Of a stretch of 6,820 bases of DNA, positions 5,028 through 6,820 are shown in pieces; positions within the stretch are counted from its first letter, which is position 1; each line of letters begins with the position of its first letter. Under the pieces are notes generated by a model, which was not told the DNA's origin, did no database searches, and worked only from the letters and a program-made list of their open reading frames with translations. The position numbers and the translations under genes were made by a program. Source of the DNA: Clostridia bacterium (GTDB lineage Bacteria; Bacillota; Clostridia; Oscillospirales; Acutalibacteraceae); assembly GCA_017442445.1 (NCBI GenBank), contig JAFRZS010000212.1, positions 1 through 6,820 of the forward strand, in the 5' to 3' direction.

Positions 5028-6678
5028 AGTTAAGCATTATACCTTTTTTGAGGTTAAAATTGAACTCGTTTTGTTTGCCGTCTTTTTCGGTTTTTATTTT
5101 GAAAATTTCACCGTCAATTAAATCTGCCGAAATAATTTTTTCGTCGGTCTTTTCAAAAAACTGTCTTAAAAGCTTTCCTGATTTTTCGTCATAATCTCCT
5201 GCATTGTCAGACACAAACAAAACATTACCGCAGAGATTATTTATTTTTCCGAGGATAAATTTCTGCTCGTCGGTAAAAGTGAGATTATTCTTTCTCAGGA
5301 AGAAAACATCGGGGTCATTCATCCATGCTCTGCCGTTTAAATGACGGCGGAAAATTGAATTGTTTATAGCATTCTGTGCGCTCGGAATTTCGTTGCTTAC
5401 CTGAATGAAGTTATAATATTTTCCTGAGTAAACAAGGTCAACATCACAGCTTATTCTACAAGCATCAACCACACCTAAAGCGGGGCCTATCGGCACACCG
5501 CAACCGAGGAATAATTTATCCCCTACGCACTCTCTTAAAAATGCCATAGCATCGCACATTATCTCACCTCGGCATTTTCCGTGTCTTGGTTTGATACATT
5601 GGCTGTATAAGAAATCGAGCTTGACCATGTCATAGCCCCAGTCATTGAGAACTACATCAAATACCTTTTTGAGATACTCTCTGACACCCTCATTATAGAT
5701 ATCAAAGGTGTATGCTCCGCCCCAAGCTATGCAACCCACCATAGGTTTGCCGTTATCGTCCTTTATGAGCCACTCAGGGTGTTCTTTAGCCATTCTTGAT
5801 ATCTTCTGACAGTTAAACGGTGCAAGCCAAATACCCGCCTTGTAGCCCTTATTATGAATCTTATCTGCGATATATTTCATACCGTGCGGAAATTTCTTCG
5901 GGTTATCGTCAAGCCAGTCACCGATAAATGTTTCATAACCGTCATCTATCTGGAAAATTGATACCTGCTCTTTGTATTCATCAAGACCGTCAAGGTCACG
6001 GAGAATGATATTTTCGTCAATATCCTGAAAATAGTTATACCACGATGTATAACCGCTCATCATACCGTTTCTGGTTTCGGGCATATCCCACAATGCAAAG
6101 TAGCTGTCAAACACTTCGTCATAGGTGCCGCCAAACATAACTATATCAAAAATCTGCCACTCAGACTCAAGAACTTTTCCGAGCAAATCCTTGCAGAAAT
6201 AAAAACGGTTTTCGTTCATTTTTACTTTGAAATATGTGTAGCCTGTATTCTCATTGAGTGAACCGAAAAATTTTACAGCCTCGCCGTTTCTTACATAAGT
6301 GTAACAATGGCTGTGGAATTCACCTTTTTTGTATGTGTAATCTATCATCCACTCGTCACTTGTTTTTCTTGCAAGACCTTTTGTGAATTCGGATATCTTT
6401 GCAAGTTTTATTACACCCTTCATAATTTCAGATGATGTATATTCTTTTGAAGTTGACCATGACTGATATCCGTTAGCAAAAAATTTGTCACCGCTTTTAA
6501 ATTCATACGGCATTTCAGAAAAAAACTCAACCATTTCAATAGTCTTTTTCGGAACGATTTTTACTTTATACTCTTTTTCATTATCAACAATCTCAAGACG
6601 GTAATCTTCATTCTCCAAGTCATGAGATGTCAGAACCTTATCACCGAGTTTATATTTTACAGTATATTTTTTATTCAT
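5026..6678 (-). CDS. GH36 alpha-galactosidase, short TmGalA-like type
   Basis: A 550-residue cytoplasmic glycoside hydrolase without a signal peptide. An N-terminal beta-sandwich (about 1-200, with GYQSWS at 70-75) precedes a TIM barrel (about 205-480) and a short C-terminal beta domain. Clan GH-D landmarks are GYTSWYNYF (209-217), QIDDGYE (243-249), GIWLAPF (282-288), the nucleophile Asp355 in MVKLDF, and the acid/base Asp412 in RISCD (408-412). The length is near that of Thermotoga maritima GalA (552) and shorter than the roughly 700-residue bacterial GH36 type; the nucleophile-to-acid spacing is also similar. It should release terminal alpha-galactose from melibiose- or raffinose-type sugars after uptake; another alpha-galactoside is possible. 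The ATG at 6678 has AAGGAG (6691-6686 leftward) 7 bases upstream. No transporter or regulator gene is adjacent within the window. Confidence 0.9.
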   Translation of the reverse strand: MNKKYTVKYKLGDKVLTSHDLENEDYRLEIVDNEKEYKVKIVPKKTIEMVEFFSEMPYEFKSGDKFFANGYQSWSTSKEYTSSEIMKGVIKLAKISEFTKGLARKTSDEWMIDYTYKKGEFHSHCYTYVRNGEAVKFFGSLNENTGYTYFKVKMNENRFYFCKDLLGKVLESEWQIFDIVMFGGTYDEVFDSYFALWDMPETRNGMMSGYTSWYNYFQDIDENIILRDLDGLDEYKEQVSIFQIDDGYETFIGDWLDDNPKKFPHGMKYIADKIHNKGYKAGIWLAPFNCQKISRMAKEHPEWLIKDDNGKPMVGCIAWGGAYTFDIYNEGVREYLKKVFDVVLNDWGYDMVKLDFLYSQCIKPRHGKCRGEIMCDAMAFLRECVGDKLFLGCGVPIGPALGVVDACRISCDVDLVYSGKYYNFIQVSNEIPSAQNAINNSIFRRHLNGRAWMNDPDVFFLRKNNLTFTDEQKFILGKINNLCGNVLFVSDNAGDYDEKSGKLLRQFFEKTDEKIISADLIDGEIFKIKTEKDGKQNEFNFNLKKGIMLN

Positions 6679-6707
6679 ACAAAAGCTCCTTTTCGAAGTA
6701 TGCCTTT

Positions 6708-6736
6708 ATTGTAACATAAAAAGAAAATAACCGCAA
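6708..6736 (-). promoter_or_regulatory. Promoter of the alpha-galactosidase gene
   Basis: Read leftward, TTGCGG (6736-6731) and TACAAT (6713-6708) are 17 bp apart, and the -10 is preceded by TG (extended -10). The start would fall near 6701, giving a leader of about 23 bases. The -35 lies in the arm of the hairpin at 6726-6760. No operator is recognised. Confidence 0.6.
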
Positions 6737-6760
6737 CCTTGTATCAGGATTACGGTTATT
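6726..6760 (-). terminator. Probable leftward intrinsic terminator for a gene beyond the window
   Basis: AATAACCG (6726-6733) pairs with CGGTTATT (6753-6760), and a weaker inner stem continues toward the loop. Read leftward it is followed by a T-rich run (TTATTTTCTTTTT), as expected for termination. It would stop transcripts arriving from the right before the alpha-galactosidase start. Confidence 0.5.
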
Positions 6761-6791
6761 CTTTGAAGACTAACCCTAATTTTAATACAAA

Positions 6792-6820
6792 TGCACCCCC
6801 TTTTGAGGATAGGGGGTGCA
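6792..6820 (-). terminator. GC-rich hairpin at the window edge, probable terminator
   Basis: TGCACCCCC (6792-6800) pairs perfectly with GGGGGTGCA (6812-6820), with one more T-A pair and a 9-base loop. Read leftward it is followed by TTTGTATT, a moderate U-tract. It probably ends a leftward gene just outside the window. The rightward flank is not visible, so it may work in both directions. Confidence 0.55.

Noticed and set aside
6726..6820. CRISPR or tandem-repeat array at the right edge
   Set aside because: The two hairpins differ in sequence and do not repeat with regular spacing; they look like terminators.
1..6820. A new multi-gene system spanning the window
   Set aside because: Gene orientations change between units, terminators and separate promoters isolate them, and the gene functions are unrelated.

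Overview
The window looks like an ordinary chromosomal stretch from a low-to-moderate G+C Gram-positive anaerobe, most likely a gut Clostridia member (Oscillospiraceae/Ruminococcaceae or Lachnospiraceae type). The evidence is strong AGGAGG-type ribosome sites, Gram-positive-type promoters, a Bacillus/Clostridium-type LexA box, an azlC-azlD pair, a short TmGalA-like GH36 alpha-galactosidase, and an intergenic palindromic repeat of a kind I associate with Clostridia. This taxonomic guess rests on sequence style, not on a marker gene.

Left part (1-1931): the 5' portion of a HAD-family phosphatase gene runs leftward off the window edge. It is divergently paired with a rightward dinB-like Y-family DNA polymerase. 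The 85-bp gap between them holds a good sigma-A promoter for dinB, with one clean and one degenerate LexA (SOS) box placed over the spacer and start site. The two boxes form an 11-bp inverted repeat, and the -10 elements of the two divergent promoters overlap, so the phosphatase may also respond to DNA damage.

Middle (1932-5027): a monocistronic gene encodes a secreted 598-residue protein related to neutral ceramidase. The zinc ligands and the catalytic serine can be picked out, but the surrounding motifs differ and the C-terminal domain is absent. It is followed by a double-hairpin intergenic repeat, then by the overlapping azlC-azlD pair (branched-chain amino acid exporter), which ends at a strong bidirectional terminator.

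Right part (5026-6820): a leftward GH36 alpha-galactosidase converges on azlD. Its promoter appears to be built into the arm of a terminator-like hairpin. A second hairpin lies at the very end of the window, so a leftward gene probably ends just beyond it.

The neighbouring genes have unrelated jobs: DNA damage tolerance, amide/lipid hydrolysis, amino acid export and galactoside breakdown. I see no defence island, phage, transposase, CRISPR or toxin-antitoxin system. The points most worth following are the divergent ceramidase-like enzyme, the SOS control of the dinB/HAD pair, and the palindromic repeat.
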